Shown piece after piece: positions 39,852 through 49,904 of a DNA stretch of 64,000 nt. The first letter of the stretch is position 1. Every line of letters starts with the position of its first letter. The position numbers and the translations under genes were made by a program. This DNA is from Marivibrio sp040218065. Its GTDB lineage: Bacteria > Pseudomonadota > Alphaproteobacteria > UBA8366 > Aestuariispiraceae. The notes under the pieces were generated by a model. The model had not been told where the DNA came from. It saw only the letters and a program-made list of their open reading frames with translations, and made no database searches. The stretch spans positions 558,001-622,000 of the forward strand of contig NZ_JAVJQE010000013.1 of the NCBI RefSeq assembly GCF_040218065.1, given 5' to 3'.

Positions 39852-41434
39852 CAACTCTCTCCTTCTGCGCCGCCGTCGGCCTTGTCGGCCAACAGCGCGC
39901 GCAACTCGCGGTGCAGGATCTTGCCGGTCGCGTTGCGGGGCATCTCGTCCGGCTTGAGGAAGACGACGCCGCGCGGGCGCTTGTAGCCGGCCAGCTTGTC
40001 GCGCGCCCACTCGATCAGACTCGCCTCGTCGAGGCTCTCCCCCGACCGCAGCACGACCGCGGCGCAGACCGTCTCGCCCCATTTCGGGTCGGGTCGGCCG
40101 ATCACGGCGACGTCGCGCACGGCCGGGTGATCGCCCAACACGCCCTCGACCTCGGAGGGATAGATGTTCTCCCCGCCGGAGATGATCAGGTTCTTCTTGC
40201 GGTCGATCAGCTGGATGTAGCCGTCTTCGTCGCGCCGGGCGACGTCGCCGACGCTGACATAGTCGCCGCGCATCGCTTCCGCGGTCTTCTCGGGCAGCTT
40301 CCAATAGCCGTCGAAACTGTAGGGGCTGCAGGAGAAGAGCTCCCCCGGCTCGCCGTCCGGCACTTCGTTTCCGTCGTCGTCGAGCAGCAGGATCGGCGCG
40401 GAGCCCGTGACCTCGCGCCCCACCGTGCCGAGCTTCTCGAACTGTTCGTGCGGGTGGAGCATGGTGGCCCAGCCCTGTTCGGTCGAGCCGTAGAGCTCGT
40501 AGAGGCCGGAGTTCGGGAACATCTCCATCACCGCGCGCTTGGTGTCGGCGCGCGCCGGCGCGGAGGAGATCATCAGCTTCTCCACCCGCCCGAAGTCGCC
40601 GCGGCGATCGGCCGCCGGCGCGTCCAGCATCATGGCGAAGTGGGTCGGCGTAAGCGAGGTGAACGTGGCCCCGGTCTCCGCGAAGGTCCGAAGCGCGAGC
40701 GAGGCGTCGAAGCTCTTGCGCGAGAAGATCGTCACCGTCGCGCCGATCATCGCGAAGCTGGTGAAGAAGTTGAGCGAATTGGCGTGATGCATCGGCATGA
40801 CCAGGAGCGCGTCGTCCTCGCGCTTCAGCGAGAGTTCGACCTGCGTCATCAGGGCCAGCATCGCCATGCCGCGATGGCCGCGGATCACGCCCTTCGGCTT
40901 TCCCGTGGTGCCAGAGGTGTACATGAGGCACCAAGGGGCGTCGCAATCGACGGGCGCGCTCGGCGCGTCGGGGCGCGCCGCCTCGATCAGCGCCTCATAG
41001 TCGCGCCAGCCGGAAGCCGTCGGACCGTCGCCGATCTGCAGAAACCGGTCCGCGGGAAGCGCCAGGCGATCGCGCAGGGCGTCTACCGTCGCCAGCAGCG
41101 CGTCCTCGACGATCACGGCGGCGGTCCCGGAATCCTCCAGGATGTAGAGCGCCTCCTCCGGCGTCAGGCGGAAGTTGATCGGCGTCACGACCAGCCCGGC
41201 CTTGGCGGCGGCGGCGTAGATCTCCGCCCACTCCACCCGGTTGTAGGCCAGCGCCGCGACGCGGTCGCCCGCCTGGAGGCCGAGGCCGAGCAGGCCGTTC
41301 GCCAGACGGCGCGCGCGCTCGTCCCACTGTCGGAAGGTCATCGCGCGCTCCAGATCGCGCGCGCCGATGCGCTCGGGCTGGAGGCGCGCCTGGGCGGTCA
41401 ACATCTGGCCGAGGGTCAGCGGCGCCGGGCTCAT
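39851..41434 (-). CDS. AMP-dependent acyl-CoA synthetase/ligase
   Basis: This 527-residue ANL-superfamily enzyme activates a carboxylic acid as acyl-AMP and then transfers it to CoA. It has the P-loop-like LMYTSGTTGKPKGVIRGH, YELYGSTEQGWAT, the hinge region SVGDVARRDEDGYIQLIDRKKNLIISGG, and the catalytic Lys near the C-terminus in PRNATGKILHREL. It overlaps the upstream gntR-type gene by 4 nt and the downstream ThDP gene by 1 nt, so the three form one operon. The acid is unknown. Confidence 0.9.
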   Translation of the reverse strand: MSPAPLTLGQMLTAQARLQPERIGARDLERAMTFRQWDERARRLANGLLGLGLQAGDRVAALAYNRVEWAEIYAAAAKAGLVVTPINFRLTPEEALYILEDSGTAAVIVEDALLATVDALRDRLALPADRFLQIGDGPTASGWRDYEALIEAARPDAPSAPVDCDAPWCLMYTSGTTGKPKGVIRGHRGMAMLALMTQVELSLKREDDALLVMPMHHANSLNFFTSFAMIGATVTIFSRKSFDASLALRTFAETGATFTSLTPTHFAMMLDAPAADRRGDFGRVEKLMISSAPARADTKRAVMEMFPNSGLYELYGSTEQGWATMLHPHEQFEKLGTVGREVTGSAPILLLDDDGNEVPDGEPGELFSCSPYSFDGYWKLPEKTAEAMRGDYVSVGDVARRDEDGYIQLIDRKKNLIISGGENIYPSEVEGVLGDHPAVRDVAVIGRPDPKWGETVCAAVVLRSGESLDEASLIEWARDKLAGYKRPRGVVFLKPDEMPRNATGKILHRELRALLADKADGGAEGES

Positions 41435-42138
41435 GACGCACGCGCCCCGTCGTCGTCCTCCGCCTGGGCCAGGCGGAAGGCGGCGACCAGTTTCTCGGCC
41501 GCGTTTTCAATGTGACCGACGGCGCGCGCCTCCGCCTCGGCCGCGTCGCCGGCGACGACGGGCGCCAGGATCCCGGCGTGTTGGGTCCAAATGTCCTCCG
41601 GCGTCTCGGCGCAGCGCAGCACCTCGCCCATCACCCGGCGCAGGAAGCGCCAATGCGGCTCGGCCGTCTTGGCCAGAAGCGGATTGCCCGACATCTCGTA
41701 AAGCAGGGCGTGAAAGGCCTCGTCCTGGCGGATCTGTTCGGCCGTGTCGCCGGCGCCCACCGCGGCCGCGCCGGCGTCCAGGATGGCGCGACCCCGCCCC
41801 TCGATCGCTCGGGCGACATCGGCGCGGGCGGCCGCGCGCCGGGCCGCCCCGCGCGCCGCAAGCCCGTCCAGACTGGCGCGGATCTCGTAATGCGCGCGCA
41901 TCCGCTCCAGATCCAGCGGCGCGACGCGCAGCCCCCGGCCGCCGCCTTCCTCGACCATCCCGTCGGCTTTCAGCAACGCCATCGCCTGCTGCACCGGCTG
42001 GCGCGAGACCCCGAGCCGCCGGGCGATCTGCTCCTGCACCAGATGCGCGCCGGCCGGCAGCGCGCCGCGGCAGATCTCGTCCAGCAGCGCTTGATAAACC
42101 TGATCGGTCAGCCCGGGGCTGGTTCGGATGACGGACAT
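41431..42138 (-). CDS. GntR family transcriptional regulator, FCD subfamily
   Basis: This is a 235-residue regulator with an N-terminal winged helix (DQVYQALLDEICRGALPAGAHLVQEQIARRLGVSRQPVQQAM) and an all-helical FCD ligand domain. The FCD metal-site pattern is visible as D-x-x-x-H in QDEAFHALLYEMSGN and later HIENAAE. The first gene of the operon with the ligase and ThDP enzyme, it also faces the divergent aldolase gene across a palindrome. It probably represses both units until a metabolite binds. Confidence 0.9.
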   Translation of the reverse strand: MSVIRTSPGLTDQVYQALLDEICRGALPAGAHLVQEQIARRLGVSRQPVQQAMALLKADGMVEEGGGRGLRVAPLDLERMRAHYEIRASLDGLAARGAARRAAARADVARAIEGRGRAILDAGAAAVGAGDTAEQIRQDEAFHALLYEMSGNPLLAKTAEPHWRFLRRVMGEVLRCAETPEDIWTQHAGILAPVVAGDAAEAEARAVGHIENAAEKLVAAFRLAQAEDDDGARAS

Positions 42139-42156
42139 CGCGCGCCTCCAGTTCGC

Positions 42157-42172
42157 ATTCTGAATTCAGAAT
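42157..42172. promoter_or_regulatory. 16-bp perfect palindrome, candidate GntR operator
   Basis: attctgaattcagaat is a perfect palindrome 18 nt upstream of the gntR-type start. It lies about 92 nt upstream of the divergent aldolase start, in a short A/T-rich island (42155-42183). FCD-type GntR proteins bind short palindromes at this kind of location. Confidence 0.6.
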
Positions 42173-42264
42173 TCAATATTCCGATTGACGCGCCCCGTCA
42201 ACAGGCCTCATAACGGGGCCGCTGCAAGACGCAGAGGCAAAGAGACGCGAAGGAGACTCCGACC

Positions 42265-43077
42265 ATGCTCGACCTGGGCAATCGCAAATCGATCTATCAG
42301 CCGGAACAGCAGGGGCTGAAATTCCCGGAGGAACCGGCCTTCGAGAGCCCGGCCGAGGAGCGGCTTGATCGCAAGCGCCGCCTGGTCGCGGCCTGCCGCG
42401 CCTTCGCCAAGCACGGCCTGGACTACGGCTTCGCCGGCCACCTGACGATCCGCGATCCGGAGCGCCCGGAGCTTTACTGGACGAACCCTATGGCGGTTCA
42501 TTTCGCGGATGTGACGCTCTCCAGCCTGATCCTGGTCGATCACGACGGCAAGGTGGTCGAAGGCGACTACGCGGTGAACCGCGCCGGCTTCGTGCTGCAT
42601 GCGGCCGTGCATGAGGAGCATCCGGACATCCTGGCCATGTGCCACGCGCACACGGTCTACGGCACGGCCTTCGCGTCGCTCGCCAAGCCGCTCCTCCCGA
42701 TGACGCAGGATCATTGCGCTTTCTTCGAGGATCACGTCGTGATCGCCGCCGAGGGCGGAAAGGTCGCGGTCGAGAACTTGGCCGGCACGGACGTCTCGAA
42801 GGCCTTCAAGGGCGTGAAGGCGGCGATCCACCAGAACCACGGCCTGCTGACCGCCAGCCGGCACAGCATCGACGCCGCCGCCTTCTGGTTCATGGCGCTG
42901 GAACGCTGCTGTCAGCAGCAGCTCGCGGTCGAGGCGACCGGCGCCGAGCCGACGCTGGTCCCCGACGACAAGGCCCGCTACAGCCGCGAGCATGTGGGCA
43001 GCGAGTATATCGGCTGGCTGCACTTCCAGCCGATCTATGACAATCTCTGCCGCCGCGAGCCGGAGATGTTTCTCTGA
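42265..43077 (+). CDS. Class II aldolase/adducin domain protein
   Basis: This 270-residue product belongs to the zinc-dependent fuculose-phosphate aldolase/adducin fold. It has AFAKHGLDYGFAGHLTIRDPE, VNRAGFVLHAAVHEEHPDI, MCHAHTVYGTAFAS (zinc His pair) and the later HQNHGLLTASRHS (third His). It is divergent from the GntR operon and probably shares its control. Members may act as aldolases, decarboxylases or epimerases. The reaction here is not determined. Confidence 0.85.
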   Translation: MLDLGNRKSIYQPEQQGLKFPEEPAFESPAEERLDRKRRLVAACRAFAKHGLDYGFAGHLTIRDPERPELYWTNPMAVHFADVTLSSLILVDHDGKVVEGDYAVNRAGFVLHAAVHEEHPDILAMCHAHTVYGTAFASLAKPLLPMTQDHCAFFEDHVVIAAEGGKVAVENLAGTDVSKAFKGVKAAIHQNHGLLTASRHSIDAAAFWFMALERCCQQQLAVEATGAEPTLVPDDKARYSREHVGSEYIGWLHFQPIYDNLCRREPEMFL

Positions 43078-43088
43078 CGCTCCCGCCC

Positions 43089-43211
43089 CGGGGGCGCCCG
43101 TCTTCATCTGCCCTGGGGCGTCCCCGCGAAGGCGGGGACCTCTCTCGGCCGGCTCAAATGTCGAAGCGCGCCGCCTGAGGCCCCCGCCTGCGCGGGGGCG
43201 CCCGTCTTCAT
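43089..43211. repeat. REP-like repeat cluster between the aldolase gene and alr
   Basis: A 19-bp direct repeat (cgggggcgcccgtcttcat) occurs at 43089-43107 and 43193-43211. Between and overlapping them are two hairpins with 8-bp arms and 4-nt loops: gtccccgc/gcggggac (43120-43139) and gcccccgc/gcgggggc (43180-43199). The element resembles that at 38005-38081. Confidence 0.75.
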
Positions 43212-43290
43212 TCAAAACCGTTGTGATCCCAGCCGACGAATTCGGGGAGCCCCTTTCCCCCGCCCCCGCAATCGGGCTAAACAAGCGGCG

Positions 43291-44448
43291 ATGACGAACG
43301 CTGCGCCCTTCCCCCATTCGCCGACCGAGCTCATCATCGATCTCGACGCGCTGGCCGACAATTGGCGCGTGCTGCGCGACCGTGCGGCCGAGGGCGGCGC
43401 CTTCGCGACGGCTGTCGTCAAAGCCGACGGCTACGGGCTGGGGATCGCGCCGGTCTCGGGCGCGCTGCATCGCGCCGGCTGCCGCAGCTTCTTCACCGCC
43501 CATCTGGACGAGGCGATTCGCCTGCGCGCGATCCTGCCCGGCGCGGATGTCGAAATCTCGGCGATGAACGGCCTGATGGCGGGGGAGGAAAGCGTCTACG
43601 CCGAACACAGGATCGCGCCGACGCTGAACGACCTCGGCCAGATCGAGCGCTGGCGGGCGTTCTGCCGCGCCGAAGAGAGCGCGCCTCCCGCCAACCTGCA
43701 TGTCGACACAGGGATGTGCCGGCTGGGCTTGCCCGGGCAGGAAGTCGAGCGCCTGACCGCGGAGCCGGAGCGCCTGGAGGGCTTGGCGATCGACCATCTG
43801 ATGAGCCACCTCGTCATGGCGGACGCGACGGATGCGCCGATCAATCGGCGCCAGCAAGAGGATTTCGCCGCGATCTGCGCGCGCTTGGCCCCGCCCCGGC
43901 GCGGGCGCATGCTGGCCAACAGTTCCGGCTGCTTCCTGGGCGCCGACTGGCTGTTCGACTGCGTGCGGCCGGGGATTTCGATCTATGGCGGCAAGCCCAA
44001 CGATCTCGGCCCGAACCCGATGAAGCCGGTGGTGCGGCTGGCGGCGAAAATCCTGCAAATCCGCGACGTTGACGCCCCTCAGACCGTCGGATACGGTGCC
44101 GCGCATCGGGTGGAGGGGCCGACCCGCGTGGCGACCGTAGCGGTCGGCTATGCAGACGGTTATCTGCGCACGGCCGGCGCGGGCCCGATCCCGAAGGGCG
44201 CCGTCGCCCATATCGGCCAGCAGGAGGTCCCGGTGATCGGCCGCATCTCGATGGATCTGACGACGCTGGACGTCAGCGCCGCGCCCGAGGCGCGCGTCGG
44301 CGACGTCATCGACATGCTGGGTCCGCTTAACACCGTCGACGACCTGGCGGACGCGGCGGGCACCATCGGTTATGAAATCCTGACCTCGCTCGGCCCGCGC
44401 TATCGACGCACCTATCTCGGCGCGGGCGCGGAAGGCCTCTCGGCATGA
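43291..44448 (+). CDS. alr: Alanine racemase
   Basis: Alr makes D-alanine for peptidoglycan with PLP. The 385-residue product has the PLP-lysine segment ATAVVKADGYGLGI and VDTGMCRLGLPGQEVE. NSSGCFLGADW and RPGISIYGG follow, and the second-domain segment TVGYGAAHRVEGPTRVATVAVGYADGY contains the second-base Tyr region. Length is normal. The stop overlaps the start of the permease gene by ATGA, so alr heads a three-gene unit with an Mla-type transporter. Confidence 0.93.
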   Translation: MTNAAPFPHSPTELIIDLDALADNWRVLRDRAAEGGAFATAVVKADGYGLGIAPVSGALHRAGCRSFFTAHLDEAIRLRAILPGADVEISAMNGLMAGEESVYAEHRIAPTLNDLGQIERWRAFCRAEESAPPANLHVDTGMCRLGLPGQEVERLTAEPERLEGLAIDHLMSHLVMADATDAPINRRQQEDFAAICARLAPPRRGRMLANSSGCFLGADWLFDCVRPGISIYGGKPNDLGPNPMKPVVRLAAKILQIRDVDAPQTVGYGAAHRVEGPTRVATVAVGYADGYLRTAGAGPIPKGAVAHIGQQEVPVIGRISMDLTTLDVSAAPEARVGDVIDMLGPLNTVDDLADAAGTIGYEILTSLGPRYRRTYLGAGAEGLSA

Positions 44449-45218
44449 ACCCGTTTCGCCCGGTCGGGCGCGCCTTCATCCGCTTCCTGGCGGCGACGGG
44501 CCGTCTCATGCTGTTCGCGGTCAACGGCGTCAGCCACTGCGTGCGTCCGCCGATCTACCCGCGCCTCATCGGCCAGCAGATGATCGACATCGGCTACTAT
44601 TCGCTGCCGGTGGTCGGGCTGACGACCTTGTTCGCAGGCATGGTTTTGGCGCTGCAGAGCTACACCGGCTTCGCGCGCTTCTCGGCCGAGGGCGCGATCC
44701 CCTCGGTGGTCGTGCTGTCGATCACGCGGGAGCTGTCGCCGGTGCTCGCGGGCCTGATGATCGCGGGGCGCATCGGCGCGGCCATGGCGGCCGAGCTCGG
44801 CACGATGCGCGTGACCGAGCAGATCGACGCGCTCGAGACGCTTTCGACCAATCCGTACAAGTATTTGGTCGCGCCCCGGCTGATCGCGGGCGTCACGATG
44901 ATGCCGCTGCTGGTCCTGATCGGCGACGTGATGGGCGTGTTCGGCGGGTATGTCGTCAGCGTGTTCAAGCTGGGCTTCAACGCGCAGACCTACATCGTCA
45001 ACACCTGGAATTTCGTCGAGGCGATGGACATCATATCGGGCCTCGCCAAGGCGGCGGTCTTCGGCTTCCTGGTGGCGCTGATGGGCTGCTATCACGGCTA
45101 CAACAGCCGCGGCGGCGCGCAGGGCGTGGGCGCTGCGACGACCAACGCGGTGGTCAGCGCCTCGATCCTGATCCTGATCTTCAACTACCTCATCACCGAG
45201 ATGTTCTTCGCCCAATGA
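44445..45218 (+). CDS. MlaE family ABC transporter permease
   Basis: This 257-residue inner-membrane protein is of the MlaE/Ttg2B family. It has about five hydrophobic segments and the family segments GMVLALQSYTGFARF, SITRELSPVLAGLMIAGRIGAAMAAELGTM and EQIDALETLSTNPYKYLVAPR. Mla systems move phospholipids between outer and inner membrane. It overlaps alr and the ATPase gene by 4 nt each. No MlaD-type substrate-binding protein follows here. Confidence 0.92.
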   Translation: MNPFRPVGRAFIRFLAATGRLMLFAVNGVSHCVRPPIYPRLIGQQMIDIGYYSLPVVGLTTLFAGMVLALQSYTGFARFSAEGAIPSVVVLSITRELSPVLAGLMIAGRIGAAMAAELGTMRVTEQIDALETLSTNPYKYLVAPRLIAGVTMMPLLVLIGDVMGVFGGYVVSVFKLGFNAQTYIVNTWNFVEAMDIISGLAKAAVFGFLVALMGCYHGYNSRGGAQGVGAATTNAVVSASILILIFNYLITEMFFAQ

Positions 45219-46000
45219 GCGCCGCGACCGACACGCCGAAAATTAAGCTGACGGGCGTCGCCAAGGCGTTCGGAGAGAAGCGCGTGCTGCGCGGCGTCGA
45301 CCTTTCGGTCGCGCCGCAGGAATCCCTCGTGATCATCGGCGGTTCGGGCTCAGGCAAGTCCGTCATGCTCAAGTGCATTCTGGGTCTGATAGCGCCGGAC
45401 GCGGGCGAAATCGAAGTGGACGGCCGGCCGGTGACCCGGCTGAGCCCGGCCGAACGCGAAGAGGTGAACAGCCGCATCGGCATGCTGTTCCAGAACGCCG
45501 CGCTCTTCGACAGCATCAGCGTCTGGGAGAACGTCGCCTTCGGCCTGATCCAGGGCAAGCGCATGGACCGCGCGAAGGCCAAGGACATCGCGATCAAGAA
45601 GCTGTCCGACGTGGGCCTCGATTCGGACGTGGGCAATCTGTCCCCGGCCGAGCTGTCGGGCGGCATGCGCAAACGTGTCGGGCTGGCCCGCGCCATCGCC
45701 GGCGACCCGGACATTATCTTCTTCGACGAGCCGACCACGGGCCTCGACCCGATCATGGGCCACATCATCGACGATCTGATCGTCCATTGCGTGCGTCAGG
45801 TCGGGGCGACCGCCGTCTCCATCACCCACGATATGCCGAGCGCCCGGCGCATCTCCGATCGCATGGCGATGCTCTACAAGGGCGAGATCATCTGGGAAGG
45901 CCCGACCGACCAGGTCGACGACAGCGGCAACCCCTATGTCGATCAATTCATCCGGGGGTCGGCCGAGGGCCCGATCCAGATGGAGTTGCGCAAACTCTGA
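45215..46000 (+). CDS. MlaF-type ABC transporter ATP-binding protein
   Basis: This 261-residue ATPase is the partner of the MlaE-type permease. It has Walker A VIIGGSGSGKSVMLKCIL, the Q-loop region MLFQNAALFDSISVWENVAF, signature LSGGMRKRVGLARAI, Walker B IIFFDEPTTGLDPI and the H-loop SITHDM. The GGSGSGKSV-type P-loop and FDSISVWENV are characteristic of MlaF. The start overlaps the permease stop (ATGA). Confidence 0.94.
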   Translation: MSAATDTPKIKLTGVAKAFGEKRVLRGVDLSVAPQESLVIIGGSGSGKSVMLKCILGLIAPDAGEIEVDGRPVTRLSPAEREEVNSRIGMLFQNAALFDSISVWENVAFGLIQGKRMDRAKAKDIAIKKLSDVGLDSDVGNLSPAELSGGMRKRVGLARAIAGDPDIIFFDEPTTGLDPIMGHIIDDLIVHCVRQVGATAVSITHDMPSARRISDRMAMLYKGEIIWEGPTDQVDDSGNPYVDQFIRGSAEGPIQMELRKL

Positions 46001-46055
46001 ACCGACGTCGCGGCCTGCGTCGGCGAGCCTGATCGGCCCAGCGAGGAGCCGCCGG

Positions 46056-46685
46056 ATGACAGCCGCTCGTTTTTGGGACCGTTGGGCGGAACGCTACGCC
46101 GCCCGGGAGATATCGGACCCGCAGGCCTACGAGGAGAAGCTGCGCCGCACGCAGGCGCATCTGCGCCCCGACATGGTCGTGCTGGAACTCGGCTGCGGCA
46201 CGGGCGGAACCGCCCGTCGTCATGCGCCAATCGTCGCGCGCTACCTCGCAACGGACGCCTCCCCCGAAATGATCCGCATCGCCCGGGGGAGGATGACCGA
46301 CGACTCACCGTCCGGCCTCAGCTTCGCGGTCGAGACCGTCGAGGAGGCGATCGCGGACGCCGGACGCAAAACTGACGCCCCGGACGCTATCCTCGCGCTC
46401 AGCCTGCTGCATCTGTTGCCGGACTGGCGCGAGTCGCTGGCCGGGATCGCGCGATCGCTGAAACCAGGCGGGCTGTTCGTCTCCAACACCTTCTGTTTCC
46501 GCGACAGCCACCCGTGGCTGCGGTGGGTGTCGCGGCCCTTCCAGGCGGCGGGCCTGCTTCCCCGCTTCGCGCATCTGCGCGAAGCCGAGTTGATCGCGGC
46601 GATCGAGGCGGCCGGCTTCCATGTGCTGGAGACTTGGCGACCCGACCGGAAAGCGGCCCTGTTCGTGATCGCGCGGGCGCGCTGA
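46056..46685 (+). CDS. SAM-dependent class I methyltransferase
   Basis: This is a 209-residue soluble protein. Motif I is VVLELGCGTGGTARRHAP. ATDASPEMIRIARGRM follows (acidic residue for SAM ribose), then DAILALSLLHLLPDWRESL and LKPGGLFVSNTF. The ATG at 46056 has GAGGAG upstream at about 46043. The start lies 55 nt after the mlaF-type gene. The methyl acceptor is unknown. Confidence 0.85.
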   Translation: MTAARFWDRWAERYAAREISDPQAYEEKLRRTQAHLRPDMVVLELGCGTGGTARRHAPIVARYLATDASPEMIRIARGRMTDDSPSGLSFAVETVEEAIADAGRKTDAPDAILALSLLHLLPDWRESLAGIARSLKPGGLFVSNTFCFRDSHPWLRWVSRPFQAAGLLPRFAHLREAELIAAIEAAGFHVLETWRPDRKAALFVIARAR

Positions 46686-46806
46686 AGCCGGCCGGTGATT
46701 GTTTCCATTCGATCACAAGGCCGTGGCGGCGCTTGTCTGGCGCGTCGCCGGGGCCAGATAGTGGAACGATCGGTTGCGAACCGACAGCCATCGAACAAGA
46801 GGGGAT

Positions 46807-47703
46807 ATGACCAGCATGAGCGACACCGACGCCAATCCCGACGCCCAGCCGCCCGGCTATCAGCCGCCCAAGGTTTGGGAGTGGAGCGACGCAAACGGCG
46901 GCAAATTCTCCAAGACCAATCGCCCGATCGCCGGCCCGACGCATGAGAAGGAACTGCCGGTCGGCGACAATCCGTTGCAGCTTTATTCGCTGGCGACGCC
47001 GAACGGCGTGAAGGTCACCATCATGCTGGAGGAGTTGCTCGATCTCGGCCACACGGGCGCCGAGTACGACGCCTATACGATCGACATCGGCGACGGCGAT
47101 CAGTTCGGCGGCGGCTTCGTTGCGATCAATCCGAACTCCAAGATTCCGGCGCTGCTTGACCGCAGCCAAGATCAGCCGATCCGGGTCTTCGAGAGCGGAT
47201 CGATCCTGCTTTATCTGGCGGAGAAGTTCGACGAGTTTCTGCCCAAAGACCCCGCGACGCGGACCGAAACGCTGAATTGGCTGTTCTGGCAGATGGGCAG
47301 CGCACCCTATCTCGGCGGCGGCTTCGGCCACTTCTACGCCTATGCGCCATTCCCCCAGAAATACCCGATCGATCGCTTCGCGATGGAGGCCAAGCGCCAG
47401 TTGGACGTGCTGGACCGGCGCCTCGGCGAAAGCCGCTTCCTGGCCGGCGACGCCTACACCATCGCCGACATCGCCGTCTGGCCCTGGTACGGGGTGCTGG
47501 CGCTCGGCAAGCTCTACGACGCCGGCGAGTTCCTGCAGGTGCAGGACTACAAGAACCTGCAGCGCTGGACGCGGGAGATCGGCAAACGCCCGGCGGTCGA
47601 GCGCGGCCGCATGATCAACCGCAAGTGGGGCGACGAGAACACGCAGATGTTGGAACGCCACGGTCCCGCCGACTACGAGGGCAAGGCGGGCGTTAAGATC
47701 TGA
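46807..47703 (+). CDS. yghU: YghU-type glutathione S-transferase / disulfide-bond oxidoreductase
   Basis: This 298-residue product matches the YghU nu-class GSTs throughout. It shows YQPPKVWEWSDANGG, RPIAGPTHEKELPVGDNPLQ, LYSLATPNGVKVTIMLEELL, NPNSKIPALLD, FESGSILLYLAEKF and GGGFGHFYAYAP. IADIAVWPWYG lies in the helical domain. The family binds two glutathiones and reduces disulfides. ATG 46807 sits very close to the GAGGGG site; ATG 46816 has better spacing (11 nt). A terminator follows. Confidence 0.93.
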   Translation: MTSMSDTDANPDAQPPGYQPPKVWEWSDANGGKFSKTNRPIAGPTHEKELPVGDNPLQLYSLATPNGVKVTIMLEELLDLGHTGAEYDAYTIDIGDGDQFGGGFVAINPNSKIPALLDRSQDQPIRVFESGSILLYLAEKFDEFLPKDPATRTETLNWLFWQMGSAPYLGGGFGHFYAYAPFPQKYPIDRFAMEAKRQLDVLDRRLGESRFLAGDAYTIADIAVWPWYGVLALGKLYDAGEFLQVQDYKNLQRWTREIGKRPAVERGRMINRKWGDENTQMLERHGPADYEGKAGVKI

Positions 47704-47768
47704 CGGACGACGTCAACCCTCCCGTCTTGACTAATTCGGCCCCCTAACAATATGGCCGTTAGGGACGG

Positions 47769-47800
47769 ACGCCCCGCCTTCCCGGCGGGGCGTTTCTTTA
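47769..47800 (+). terminator. Intrinsic terminator after the GST gene
   Basis: A 10-bp perfect stem (47769-47778 with 47784-47793) with a 5-nt loop is followed by TTCTTTAT. It lies 66 nt after the GST stop. Confidence 0.85.
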
Positions 47801-47837
47801 TCCCCACCCCGCATCACGACGCAGAGGAGGATCCCCG

Positions 47838-48212
47838 ATGAAACGCACGACTTTCGCCCTGACCCTCGCCGCCGCCGTCGCCGCGCCCGCCGCGGGCGCG
47901 TTGGCGGAGGACTGCGGCGCGCGGATCAATCAGGTGGCCGCCCATCCGGCCATCGAGACCGAGACCGCCGTGGACGGCGAGACCGTCGTCAAGCGCGGCG
48001 ACGCGATCGAGACCGAGGGCGGGACCACCACCTACAGCGAAAGCGGACCCGCCGTGCCGCGCGAGAACTGGTTCGGCGACGCGCCGCAATTCTCCGCGCT
48101 GCTCGGCTATCTTGAGACGGCGATCGAGCATAACGAGCGGGGCGACGAGGCGGCCTGCAACGAAGCCGTCGGCGAAGCCGAGGATCTGCTGAAGAAGCAC
48201 GGCTCCGGATGA
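47838..48212 (+). CDS. Small exported protein of unknown function
   Basis: This is a 124-residue product with a signal peptide (FALTLAAAVAAPAAGALA) and mature N-terminus EDCGARINQV. The mature protein is acidic, with two Cys, a Thr/Glu-rich middle and a C-terminal helix (LLGYLETAIEHNERGDEAACNEAVGEAEDLL). The second helix pair looks like a single TPR-like hairpin. A strong AGAGGAGG site (47823-47830) precedes the ATG. The family is not recognised. Likely periplasmic. Confidence 0.75.
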   Translation: MKRTTFALTLAAAVAAPAAGALAEDCGARINQVAAHPAIETETAVDGETVVKRGDAIETEGGTTTYSESGPAVPRENWFGDAPQFSALLGYLETAIEHNERGDEAACNEAVGEAEDLLKKHGSG

Positions 48213-48399
48213 TGGGCGCGCGCCCGCGCGACCAAATAGCCCACCATAAACTGTCGGCTCGGCCTTGAACCAGGATGCGGGGCGACGACAAGGATCGGCG
48301 CGTCTGAAGCGGCCCAATCCGGCCCGCGCGCCGCTGGCCAGCCTCGCGAATCTGCGGCACAGTGCGGGCGGTTCCCGACGCCTCGTCCCAGGAGTTCCG

Positions 48400-49818
<1,419 letters not shown>

Positions 49819-49904
49819 TCCGACAGGCCGACGGCGGGCCGCTTCAAGCGGCGAGGCGGTTCAAGCCGCGGGACGAAGGTCCCCGGCTCCCAAGACGGAA
49901 GAGC

